Shown: piece after piece, positions 1 to 7,627 of the stretch
Position numbering within the stretch: the first letter of the stretch is position 1
Layout: each line of letters opens with the position of its first letter
Assembly: GCA_015679605.1 (NCBI GenBank)
Contig: JAAAVE010000674.1
Span: 3,436 to 14,033 of the forward strand
Reading direction: 5' to 3'
DNA length: 10,598 nucleotides
Source of the DNA: Podila epigama
Taxonomy: Eukaryota; Mortierellomycota; Mortierellomycetes; Mortierellales; Mortierellaceae
Notes under the pieces: generated by a model
What the model was told of the DNA's origin: nothing
Database searches by the model: none
Seen by the model: the letters and a program-made list of their open reading frames with translations, nothing else
Program-made: the position numbers and the translations under genes

Positions 1-930
1 GGACAAGTGCTGGGTCATGACTTTGGTTTCGCGCCTCATCAACACTCATCTATTCAGCTTCGGATGCAGGAACATTACTCCCAACCACTCGATCGATCAC
101 AACAGCAGCACCAGCACCAGCACCAGCAGCACCAACAGCAACACTACTCTGGAATGAATCCTCCAGCACCGTTGTCGTTGGCCAATTCACAATTGCTCAC
201 GGGAGGTCTAGATGGGTTGGGGTCCATGCCTGGACCGTCTGGTGCGATTGGAGGGTTCACACCAGTGGACTCTGTGATGGAAAGTCAGAGACTGTACCAG
301 CAACAACAACAGTCGCGGGGATCGATTGTCTCTTCGACAACAGCTTCCTCATCTTCGGTCACAGCTGCAAACACTACAATCTCGGACGCGTCTTCGGTGT
401 TGAAAGAGGGCAAGAATGGCCACAGTAATCAGACAATGACTATGAACAACTTGGATGGATACTCAGCTTTGAATGATAAGCAACAGCAGCAACAGCAACA
501 GCAAAGCTCCCACATGTCAAGCAATGTGTCAACCGATGGACTATTCTCTGGACTCACGTACACACCGCATGATATTATGATTTACCAATCTGTAATGAGT
601 GGAGGAGGTTCATTCACTGCTGACGGTGACCTGTTGGCAAGTGTCGCGGGTGCAGCTGGAGATGGAGACCTCGATCCATCCGTGGCTGACCTGCTGGGCT
701 CCGATATTATTGTTGGTGGCGGTGGCCCTGAAAGTCTGATGGAATATATGAATGATCCAGACCTGGTCCTTCGAGAGCAAATGTTCTCAAAGGTAGCCAC
801 TAGCAGTGTCTTTTCTCATCAAGGCACTGCGATGCAACAGCATCAACAGACAACGTCCTTCTCTGGCGGTCCAGTCAACGTCTCCTCTGCGTCGTCTTCA
901 TCTCAACAACAGCAACCACAGGGACGATAA
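1..930 (+). CDS. 3' part of a Gln/Ser-rich protein, function unknown (partial)
   Basis: The frame is open from the first base to the TAA at 928-930, giving at least 309 residues. The true start and any DNA-binding or catalytic domain lie to the left of the window. The visible part is low complexity: a Gln/His block at about residues 34-48, a second Gln run encoded at 481-503, Ser/Thr stretches at 325-400, and a Gln-rich end. The middle (about 540-800) is less repetitive, with Gly/Asp-rich and hydrophobic residues that could form a short acidic activation-like patch. Such tails are common in fungal transcription regulators, but no diagnostic domain is visible, so I give no function. A pyrimidine-rich CAG at 48-58 could be a splice acceptor, in which case the first ~58 bases would be intron. 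The gene converges on the ENT3-like gene, with stop codons 169 bases apart. Confidence 0.7.
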   Translation, partial: GQVLGHDFGFAPHQHSSIQLRMQEHYSQPLDRSQQQHQHQHQQHQQQHYSGMNPPAPLSLANSQLLTGGLDGLGSMPGPSGAIGGFTPVDSVMESQRLYQQQQQSRGSIVSSTTASSSSVTAANTTISDASSVLKEGKNGHSNQTMTMNNLDGYSALNDKQQQQQQQQSSHMSSNVSTDGLFSGLTYTPHDIMIYQSVMSGGGSFTADGDLLASVAGAAGDGDLDPSVADLLGSDIIVGGGGPESLMEYMNDPDLVLREQMFSKVATSSVFSHQGTAMQQHQQTTSFSGGPVNVSSASSSSQQQQPQGR

Positions 931-1043
931 AATGTTGCTCGCTAAAGTTGGGCATTTATCAAAACCGATGATAGGACAATAGTTTGACAACTGCATATTT
1001 ATATTTATGTATTCATTTGGATCATCCTATGTATAATATAAAA

Positions 1044-1049
1044 AATAAA
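1044..1049 (+). terminator. putative poly(A) signal of the Gln-rich gene
   Basis: AATAAA lies 114 bases after the TAA of the upstream gene, in an A/T-rich stretch. It is only about 50 bases from the stop codon of the convergent ENT3-like gene, so the two 3' UTRs may overlap. On the minus strand I see no exact AATAAA below 1100; the nearest variant is AATACA (complement of 1008-1013). Confidence 0.5.
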
Positions 1050-1099
1050 AAACTTTGGAGGGGTACTGGAGTGAAAAAGAAAAAGAAGAAAAAGAAAAT

Positions 1100-3481
1100 C
1101 TAGAACAACAAGTCGTTAAAGTTATTGTTGTTATTCTTGTTAGCATTGGTATTGGTGTTGAAGTTGGAGTTGGAGCTGGAGTTGGTCGCCATGTTACCAC
1201 CAAAGGATCCAAAACTGGCCTGCTGGCTTCCTCCCGTGGGCGACAAGGGCTTGTTGGTGTTGTTGTTGGACGCCCATGCTCCAGAGTTCCACGAATTGGC
1301 TGCCAAGGCATTCATCGAAGGCGCTGCCTCCTTGGGCTTGGCCTTGCCCAATCCATCCAGTGAAATTAAACCAGAGGCATTGGCCCAGATATCATTAGGG
1401 TTCGATGCTGGCGCAGATGTCTTCTATGAAGGGTACAAGATGACACAAAGTAATGAGCGTTGACATTCCAATTGCGGAAATATGTAAAAGAGGTAAAGTA
1501 CATGGTAGGCGCGAAGCAAAGACAAGTGTGTCAGATCATACCGGAGCAGGGAAGGATGATGTGGCAGGCTTAGGGAATGTAGAAGAAGATGACGCAGACA
1601 AGGGGGGGATGGAGCCCGCAGTGCTGCTCTTGACGGGGCTGCTTCCCAGGAGATCAAATGCTCCATTGGTAGGCTTTGCGGGAGTCACTCCAAGGCCTGA
1701 GAAGGTGCTGCCACTGTTGTTGCTTGATGGTGTAAGCACTGAGGCCATGCTCGGGTTGTAGGCAGGCAAAGCAGGAATAGACGCCTGGCTCGATGGCTGG
1801 ACAGGAGGGGCGCTCTGGAAATCGTCAAAGTCGTCTGTTGCACTCTGGAGCGATCCCCATGCGTCATCTGCAGGTTGTTGCTGGAAAGGCTTGGGCTGGC
1901 TGACAGGTGCAGAGACAGGTTCGTCAAAATCGAACAAGTTCACCTCCTTAACTGGCTCAGGATTGGGTGCAGCCTTGACAGGAGCCTCAGTTCGCTTGGA
2001 ACGACGCGTTGTTGGAGGCGAGTTGCCAGAATCGTCATCATCATACCGGCCACTTCGGCTACTACCACGGTCCTCATATCGGCTGCTTCCACGGTCATCA
2101 TAGCGGCTGCCGCCACCACGAGACGACGATCCTGATCCTGAATATCCACTGTTGTATCCACCTTTTTTTGTTTGTTGTTGTCAAGGAGAAGTTAACATGG
2201 TTAGAATCAGTAAGAAAATGAAAACATTGTCACAACAACTCGTTAACGGAAAGAACAACAAGCAGGCAAAGCTTGTCATAGCCATATATATATATATGTA
2301 TGTGTGTGTGTGTGTATATATATGTATGCACAGCCGCTGTACATCTTCACTTTACCATCAAAGTAACTATCACTACCAAATCCTCCATATTTGGATCCAG
2401 TGCCTGCAAATCCGCCGCTGCTGCCACTGCTGCTGCCGCCGCCCTCTGATCCTACAAACTTGTTTCGGTTGGCCTTGGCTTTTCGGCGCTCCTCTTTGAT
2501 GCGATCCACGCTGCTGAGCATCTCTGCAAATTCTTTGGCACGGTTACGGACTAGAGTTCATGTAGAATGTTCGTTGTGAGCCTTTTTCGGTTCCTCGAAT
2601 GTATCATTGAGAACATGATGTCAGTCACTCCGGTGAAAAAAAAGATAGATTTACCATTGATGCCTTCGTCCTTGCCATTATCATCAATGTACTGGAAGCT
2701 ACGGAGGACTTTGATGGTTGCAATATGTCCTCTTGCCTCATCTACCACACGCTCGGAACCATGAGTAACAAGGTACTCAAGAAGGACTAGGGCCTGAAAT
2801 AGACAAAGAGTGCAGGGTTTGCATTGGAGGAGCCAATTGGAGTACGACAATGCATCCTTTAGTTTTTATTTTTTATTTTTTTTTTTCTTGTCGAGAGCAA
2901 ATGTGTCGTTTGTGTGAAAAAGAAAGGGAAAAAAAAGACATTCCTCCCCAGTTGCATACATACCTTATAGACCTGGCGCCACTCTCTGGGTTCCTTTTCA
3001 GCAAACCTCTTGAAGATCGAAGGCATAATCTCATTGAAGTGCTGGCTGTTGGATTATTAGTATACAACCGAGTGAGTGAGTGCCTGAGCTTATTTGTGAA
3101 GTGATAAAAGAGAAAAAGGAAAAGGATCAAGCATCGGTCCTTACAAGTTGTGGGTAGCCTGGGCCAACTCTTGCTTCAGGGTGCCAGAAGCACCCCATGG
3201 ATCGTTGCTCGTGGCTTCTCTAACCTTTTGCTCCATCTCAGTGTAGTTCATGACTTTGGCCGTGCTAAAAAAATGTAAAAATAAAAAAAAGGGTTTGGAT
3301 GAATGTTAGTTGTAACAGCTTGGCCGCCAATGACAAGTTCAAAAAAAATGTTGACTCGAAGCTAGAGCTGAAGACGATAGCTGGAGAGCGCGAGATGTGG
3401 GCAACAGACGTACACCTTGTCGATGGCACTGCGGATATCCCACATGGAATAGCCTGAGACGTTTTCAATAAAGTTTTCCAT
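1100..3481 (-). CDS. ENT3: Ent3/epsinR-type ENTH-domain clathrin adaptor
   Basis: Seven exons by my splicing: 3414-3481, 3145-3264, 2964-3045, 2655-2793, 2356-2550, 1542-2161 and 1100-1423 (1548 nt, 515 aa). All introns are GT-AG and the phases agree throughout. The ATG has A at -3 and G at +4. Residues ~11-165 form an ENTH domain: REATSNDPWGASG, an EWRQVYKALVLLEYL helix, GSERVV, and DDNGKDEGINVRNRAKE followed by a basic EERRKAK helix. This matches Ent3 and epsinR/CLINT1 better than plasma-membrane epsins, and I see no ubiquitin-interacting motif. The rest looks disordered: an Arg/Tyr/Asp repeat (220-245), a clathrin-box-like LFDFDE (277-282), DDAW (300-303), an acidic-Phe DDFDDF (311-316) resembling AP-1/GGA ear ligands, then an Asn/Ser-rich tail ending FNDLLF. 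Known family role: binding phosphoinositides and carrying clathrin cargo between the trans-Golgi network and endosomes. Family assignment is firm; motif functions are inferred. The acceptor of intron 5 follows an A-run and is the least typical. Confidence 0.9.
2031..2108 (-). repeat. Arg-Tyr-Asp-Gly-Ser repeat in the ENT3-like protein
   Basis: Residues ~220-245 contain near-copies of a unit: SRYDDRGS, SRYEDRGS, then SGRYDDDD. The DNA is also near-repetitive (CGATATGAGGACCGTGG-like units). It lies just after the ENTH domain, at the start of the disordered linker. It is mixed-charge and Tyr-rich, and may have grown by slippage. Confidence 0.65.
2284..2329. repeat. TA/TG dinucleotide microsatellite in an ENT3 intron
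   Basis: A run of alternating TA, then TG, then TA dinucleotides with a few TGTA breaks. It lies inside intron 5 (2162-2355) of the ENT3-like gene, about 25 bases from the donor. It is non-coding and expected to vary in length between strains. Confidence 0.85.
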
Positions 3482-3749
3482 TGTGCTGGTGTGCTGGGTG
3501 AATGGAAATGTGAAGTGCAAAAGAAGTGACGATGAGCAGGTGAATGTAGACGGAAAGGTAGACAGGTGAGGTAGAACGGGTGTGGGCGTGCTAGCTCAGA
3601 CACTCAGAGCGCGTGAGGACAGGGCGGACAAAGATGACAATGGGGATTGACAAGAAAGAAATTAAAGAGTGATGGAAACGCGGAATGATGATGACAAGGG
3701 CGAAAGCAAACCAGAGCGGATCACTTTCTCAGTTCTTTCCTCACATGGT

Positions 3750-3768
3750 CACGTGCATCTTATCCAAT
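3750..3768. promoter_or_regulatory. E-box (CACGTG) and CCAAT box cluster
   Basis: CACGTG at 3750-3755 is followed, eight bases on, by CCAAT at 3764-3768. The cluster is about 270-290 bases upstream of the ENT3-like start and about 890 bases upstream of the peptidase start, so it more likely serves ENT3. In fungi CACGTG is bound by bHLH factors (Cbf1- or SREBP-like) and CCAAT by the Hap2/3/5 complex. Both motifs are short and could occur by chance. Confidence 0.35.
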
Positions 3769-4288
3769 GAGCTCTTGATTTTTTTTTTTTCGTTCGTTGT
3801 GGTCAAAGCAACACGCGCGTTTTCCATTTGTATGCTACACATGTTCTTACTCATAACTGTAAGAGAGGAAAATATTTGGAGTTACGCACGCGTACATAGG
3901 ATAGGAGGTGCTGGTCACAGAGGATAGCCTAACCAGACGGACATCATAAAAGCCATGGCCTTCCAAGGCTTCCGAGCAACTCATCCAAAACTTGCTTAAC
4001 GCCACAACGTCATATTTGTTATACTTCATACCTTTTCTCACCTTTCCGTGCAGACTATGGACAGCGCATAGAGCAGATGAATGAGAGATAATGTTTTTGG
4101 AGAGTGGATACATTTGTGTATGCGGTTACCGTTTGACGGACAAGTGCAGGCCGATTCCATGTTCCCGATCGAACCGTTAGGACACTTTTTTTTTTTCTAT
4201 CGACAGCAGGCAGGCCCTATTCAAATACGGCGTCATGACCTCGGGTCGTTAAGGCAATGGATGGGATCGCCAAATCCTGGATGGATCC

Positions 4289-4295
4289 TATAAAT
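4289..4295 (+). promoter_or_regulatory. TATA-like box (TATAAAT) for the S41 peptidase gene
   Basis: TATAAAT on the plus strand, 358 bases before the peptidase ATG. If used, transcription would start near 4320-4350 and leave a leader of about 300 bases that includes the pyrimidine tract and a 16-codon upstream ORF at 4394-4444. A 5' UTR intron is also possible, since CAG/GTATAA occurs near 4316-4324 and a TTGTGTAG near 4586-4593, but this is speculative. Confidence 0.35.
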
Positions 4296-4423
4296 CCTCC
4301 AGTCAACACCTGCCCCAGGTATAACGGTCGTCTCCTCACTTTTTAAATCGCCCCGAGTAGTGTAACGACAGTTTTTGCAAAATTTGTCTGCTTATGGCCA
4401 TTCTCTCTCCACATCATCACTAC

Positions 4424-4548
4424 CAATTGTTTTTTTGTTTTTAGTTTTCATCTCTTCCTTCGTCTATTTCCTTTCTGCTTCATCTTTTTCTTTCCTTTTT
4501 CTTCTTTTTCTTTTACTCTTTTGGCCTCTTTTGCCCTGTTGCACGATA
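4424..4548 (+). promoter_or_regulatory. long pyrimidine-rich tract upstream of the S41 peptidase gene
   Basis: About 125 bases are almost entirely C and T on the coding strand, with repeated CTTTTTC-type units. CT-rich blocks just before fungal start sites often mark core promoters or transcription initiation zones. The tract could alternatively be the 3' part of a 5' UTR intron. It ends about 105 bases before the ATG at 4653. Confidence 0.4.
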
Positions 4549-4652
4549 CCACCTGTAGTTTTCATAATCATACATTACATTTATATTGTGTAGCCACCAG
4601 GAAACAGACATTCCACTTACGTCGACACACTAACACCAAGCATTTGAGCGCA

Positions 4653-7284
4653 ATGCTGTTGCACTCTACTACTCAACCTTCTGTCACCAGACATGGCCAC
4701 CGCCCAAAGGCAGTCGCTCGCATCCTGTGCATCGTAGCGGCGTTACTTCAAGTAAATCTCACCCTCAATGGACTAACGGTCGAGGCACGGCGAGGACCAG
4801 GACCAAATCGACTACCCCCCTATGACGACTTGGACTTTGAACCGTGGATTGGGAAACGAGATGATGCACTTTCTCTCGATCCCTGCGCCAAAGTATCGAT
4901 TGCGTCCGATGCCAACAACGGCATCGTTCCCTATGAGCTCGCCAAAGGTTGTTACGAACATTTCCCGTTTAATTTACAAATCAGGGATGATACCATCGAC
5001 AGCGTCAAAGCGAATCTCGAGGCGTTCTATGTGTTTTACGATATAGCAAAGTACGAGCGCATACATGCTTGTTTTCTTGATGAAGCGTGTTTCTTATCGT
5101 ATCCCTAGTACCCTGCTGTGCTAAAGTGCTTGCCTTGTCTTTTATTTTCTTTCATATCATTTTGAACTTGTGAACAACAGAAATCCTCCTCCAATGCCCA
5201 ACTCGGAACTTCAGCCAGTGGATTTGACGGCGTCATTAGCTTCTCTCCGCAACACAACATATGTCAACGATTATACCTTCCACGCGAAACTATCACACAT
5301 GATTGCACAGCTGCAAGACCCACATACTACCTACAGGAATATGTGCTATCAACAGTTCTTGTTCATCCAACCTTTGTCAACCTACGGCGTTTTCGAAAAT
5401 GGGCGTCAGCAGGTCAAGGTGGCCACGGTCCTCAACAAACTTGATCCTCGTCTTGATAGCGGTTTGGTCGATTGCGAGGTCACGCACATTGATGACGAGC
5501 CCGCATTCCAAGGCAAGTGATTATTTGTAGCCTTTTATTTTATTTTTTTTTTTTTTTTATTGGGCCTTTCACATGCAGGACCATTTTACTGACTTACACT
5601 CTCTTGACACCTCTTACTCAAAACGCACGCACACACATACACATCTTCGCAATGAAATACATTGTACATACATTTGGCTGGCAATCATATAGTCTTGACA
5701 GAGTACGCACGTAACAAATCATACAGCAAAGACAAAGGCGTGCGCTTGAACAAGGCCTTTTCATTTCTTGCCCACGACAAAACTGGAAGTCACTTTGATA
5801 GGTACTCTCTCGGAACTTTTGCTCAAAGGACAAGTATTCCTCCAAAATCCACCATCAAATATACTATTGACTGTCAAGGAAAGCATGATCCTCGAAAACC
5901 GGCATCAACAACCGAATCGGAACCTCTCAGCTTCCATCTAGCATGGTCAGCTCTGGATGCAACCATGGCTCCTTTCACCGATGCTTCGTCATACCGAAAA
6001 CAATTTTGTTCAGCCGACAGTATCCAGACCGTTAAAAAGTTTGTTCTCGACACTGCAGCGCCTGATGATTTTAGTAAACTCCATCTACACAGCGGCCGTC
6101 AAAAGTCGCGAGAGCTATACCGTGGGCCGTATGCGTCTTTTCATATGCTGAGCGATGGCGAAACGGCCGTCTTCCGTCTCGGCACAGAGTCACCCAACAA
6201 AATGGATACCAAGCGCGATGGCTTTTACAACAATATTGACCGTGGATTCGCCATCCTGGAGTCGGTAGGCGCGACAAAGTTGATTATCGACCTTCAGAGC
6301 AACTCGGGTGGTATTATTTGCTGGGGACGATATGTTCTGCAGACGCTCTTCCCACAGACAGTGGATGCACCTTATATCTATAACCTCAAGTCGTCTCGTC
6401 TAGCCCAAGCTTTGACTCAAGCAACATTTTGGTATGACCAAGGCACGTCCTCACCATACGAAGGTCTCGTTGACCCAAAGACAGGTGAAGAAGTAGTAGA
6501 TGCGTCCTGGATGATCCCCGGTGTGCCGCTCCCTGGCCGTGAGGGTGCCTTTAGCCAGCAAGTGACCGACCGCTTCTGTCCAGTTGTGGAGGAGATCAAG
6601 GGACGAGAGGAGGATGCACTGTTCAGTCCAGAGAACATTGTGATCCTGACAAATGGGTTCTGTGGGTCGACTTGTGCGGTCTTGGCGCTCCAGTTGCATG
6701 AACGGTATGGAGTGAAGACAGTGGCGATTGGCGGTGAACATGGTGAGCCGATGATGTTCACGTCGTTCCCTGGTGGTGCGGTACAGGCCAACAACACGCA
6801 ATGGGTGCGCCGGGTTCGGAGCGTGTACGAGACACTCCCGACACATATGAAGACCAAGGAGCTGGAGGCAATGGTGCCGAAGCAGCTGCCAGCGAATGGG
6901 CAACTCGCATTTACATTCCGGGAGGTCATGAGCGCTTCTCGGCCAGACCAGGTCTCGGAATACATGCACATCCCAAGCAACTTTCGAATGGACTATACCT
7001 CATCGCGATTCAGGCTGCCATCGATTTTATGGGATGATGTACGGCAAGAGGTCTGGGGCAGAGACGGCGATGGTCAAGATGATAGTGTGGAGGGGGATTG
7101 GCAAAAAGAAAAGGAAAAGGTGGATGATGAAGAAGAAGGAGGGGATGAAGAAGAGGAGGAGCAAGAATGGGGTATCCATGCTGAGGAAGATGGCGATGGT
7201 CAAGGCGCGCAGTCGCAAGTAGACATTGTCACGGCTGAAGCAGACCGCCAAGACCTCGAGTGGCTCGCACAGCAAGTAGAGTAG
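4653..7284 (+). CDS. secreted S41-family (CPAF-like) serine peptidase
   Basis: Three exons: 4653-5050, 5181-5512 and 5693-7284 (2322 nt, 773 aa). The first ATG in frame (G at -3) precedes a basic stretch and hydrophobic segment (residues ~22-43) ending VEA, a likely signal peptide cut near residue 45. A Lys-Arg at 68-69 could be a Kex2-type site. The N-terminal part has Cys78 and Cys100 and a helical region ending YDIAKNPPPMP, then LQDPHTTY with His181, the likely catalytic His of CPAF-like members. A PDZ-like segment follows (~190-245). The catalytic core has LIIDLQSNSGG (440-450) and NGFCGSTCA with the probable nucleophile Ser569. A Glu at 592 or 595 (GGEHGEP) is a candidate third residue. 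The end (698-773) is a strongly acidic tail. It probably cleaves extracellular or secretory-pathway proteins; the substrate is unknown. Intron 1 is GT-AG; intron 2 appears GC-AG. S41 membership is strong; the CPAF-like triad is inferred from family memory. Confidence 0.85.
5513..5692 (+). other. GC-AG intron in the S41 peptidase gene
   Basis: The only phase-compatible join that continues the family alignment uses donor AAG/GCAAGT at 5512-5518 and acceptor ATATAG ending at 5692. It gives EPAFQVLTEYARNKSYSKD, as expected for this family. The GT at 5517-5518 would put the downstream exon out of frame, and reading through hits TGA at 5518-5520. The donor is otherwise a perfect U1 match, as usual for GC donors. 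The 180-base intron includes a long T-run near 5538-5559. Confidence 0.75.
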
Positions 7285-7290
7285 AATAAA
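7285..7290 (+). terminator. AATAAA abutting the S41 peptidase stop codon
   Basis: AATAAA begins directly after the TAG at 7282-7284. If this is the working poly(A) signal, the 3' UTR is only about 15-30 bases. I see no other exact AATAAA before the next gene. Confidence 0.4.
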
Positions 7291-7627
7291 GAGAGAAACA
7301 AACCTAGAAGACGCGTTCAATTGCAAAGGGGTTAGCTTTGTTTTCTTGTGTATGTTGGTGCGCGTTACTTGGAAACACCAACAATCGACTCGGAGTTTTT
7401 TTATTTGAGAACTTCAATCTCCCAACCATCACTCAGACTTGAGCACAGACAAAGCGGTACCAGTCCAAATATGGCTGGGCGGTGTTACTGCATTTTAGCA
7501 ATTATGCATGCTTGCTCAATGGTTTGGCCATCTCTATTCTCATCCATCCCATTCTTGCCACTCATCTAATCCACCCACCTGCAGTCTTCTGAATTCAAAC
7601 CCGCCAACTTCACAGCCATCATTTGTC
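7285..7627. other. intergenic region between S41 peptidase and XRN genes
   Basis: These 343 bases must contain the 3' end of the peptidase transcript and the promoter of the XRN-like gene. There is no good TATA box. Just before the XRN start the strand is C- and T-rich. An ATG at 7471 opens a 32-codon frame ending at 7569, a possible upstream ORF if transcription starts before it; the ATG at 7501-7512 area and the one at 7519 are in that same frame. I see no RNA gene or repeat. Confidence 0.5.

Larger units (their letters stand above)
3482..4652. other. divergent intergenic region between ENT3-like and S41 peptidase genes
   Basis: This 1171-base stretch separates the starts of two divergent genes and must hold both promoters. 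Next to ENT3 (3482-3700) the plus strand is purine-rich, so the ENT3 leader would be pyrimidine-rich, a common fungal 5' context. An E-box and a CCAAT box lie at 3750-3768, a TATA-like box at 4289, and a long CT-rich tract near 4424-4548. The short open frames here (for example 3685-3927 + and 3847-4113 -) lack any domain, signal peptide or splice continuity. I see no tRNA and no clear repeat between 3780 and 4280. Confidence 0.6.

Noticed and set aside
1055-1463. Plus-strand frames over the last ENT3 exon
   Set aside because: They mirror the Asn/Ser-rich tail codons of the minus-strand gene, and the minus reading continues across well-formed splice sites.
3956-3970. Short inverted repeat GCCTT/AAGGC, considered as an RNA hairpin
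   Set aside because: A 5-bp stem with a 2-base loop is common by chance, and there is no T-run or tRNA-like fold around it.
3847-4113. Minus-strand 88-aa frame in the divergent intergenic region
   Set aside because: No domain, signal peptide or supported splice partner; length is compatible with chance.
4521-4652. N-terminal extension of the S41 peptidase upstream of 4653
   Set aside because: It begins at TTG, has no in-frame ATG, and would bury the signal peptide.
6417-6980. Minus-strand open frames of 187 aa (6417-6980) and 172 aa (6451-6969) inside the S41 peptidase
   Set aside because: They lie opposite the conserved catalytic region of the peptidase, show no domain or signal peptide, and are explained by codon bias of the coding strand.
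7508-7627. 40-residue extension upstream of the XRN start
   Set aside because: It begins at a non-ATG codon, and the family begins at the MGxxxFF motif encoded at 7628.
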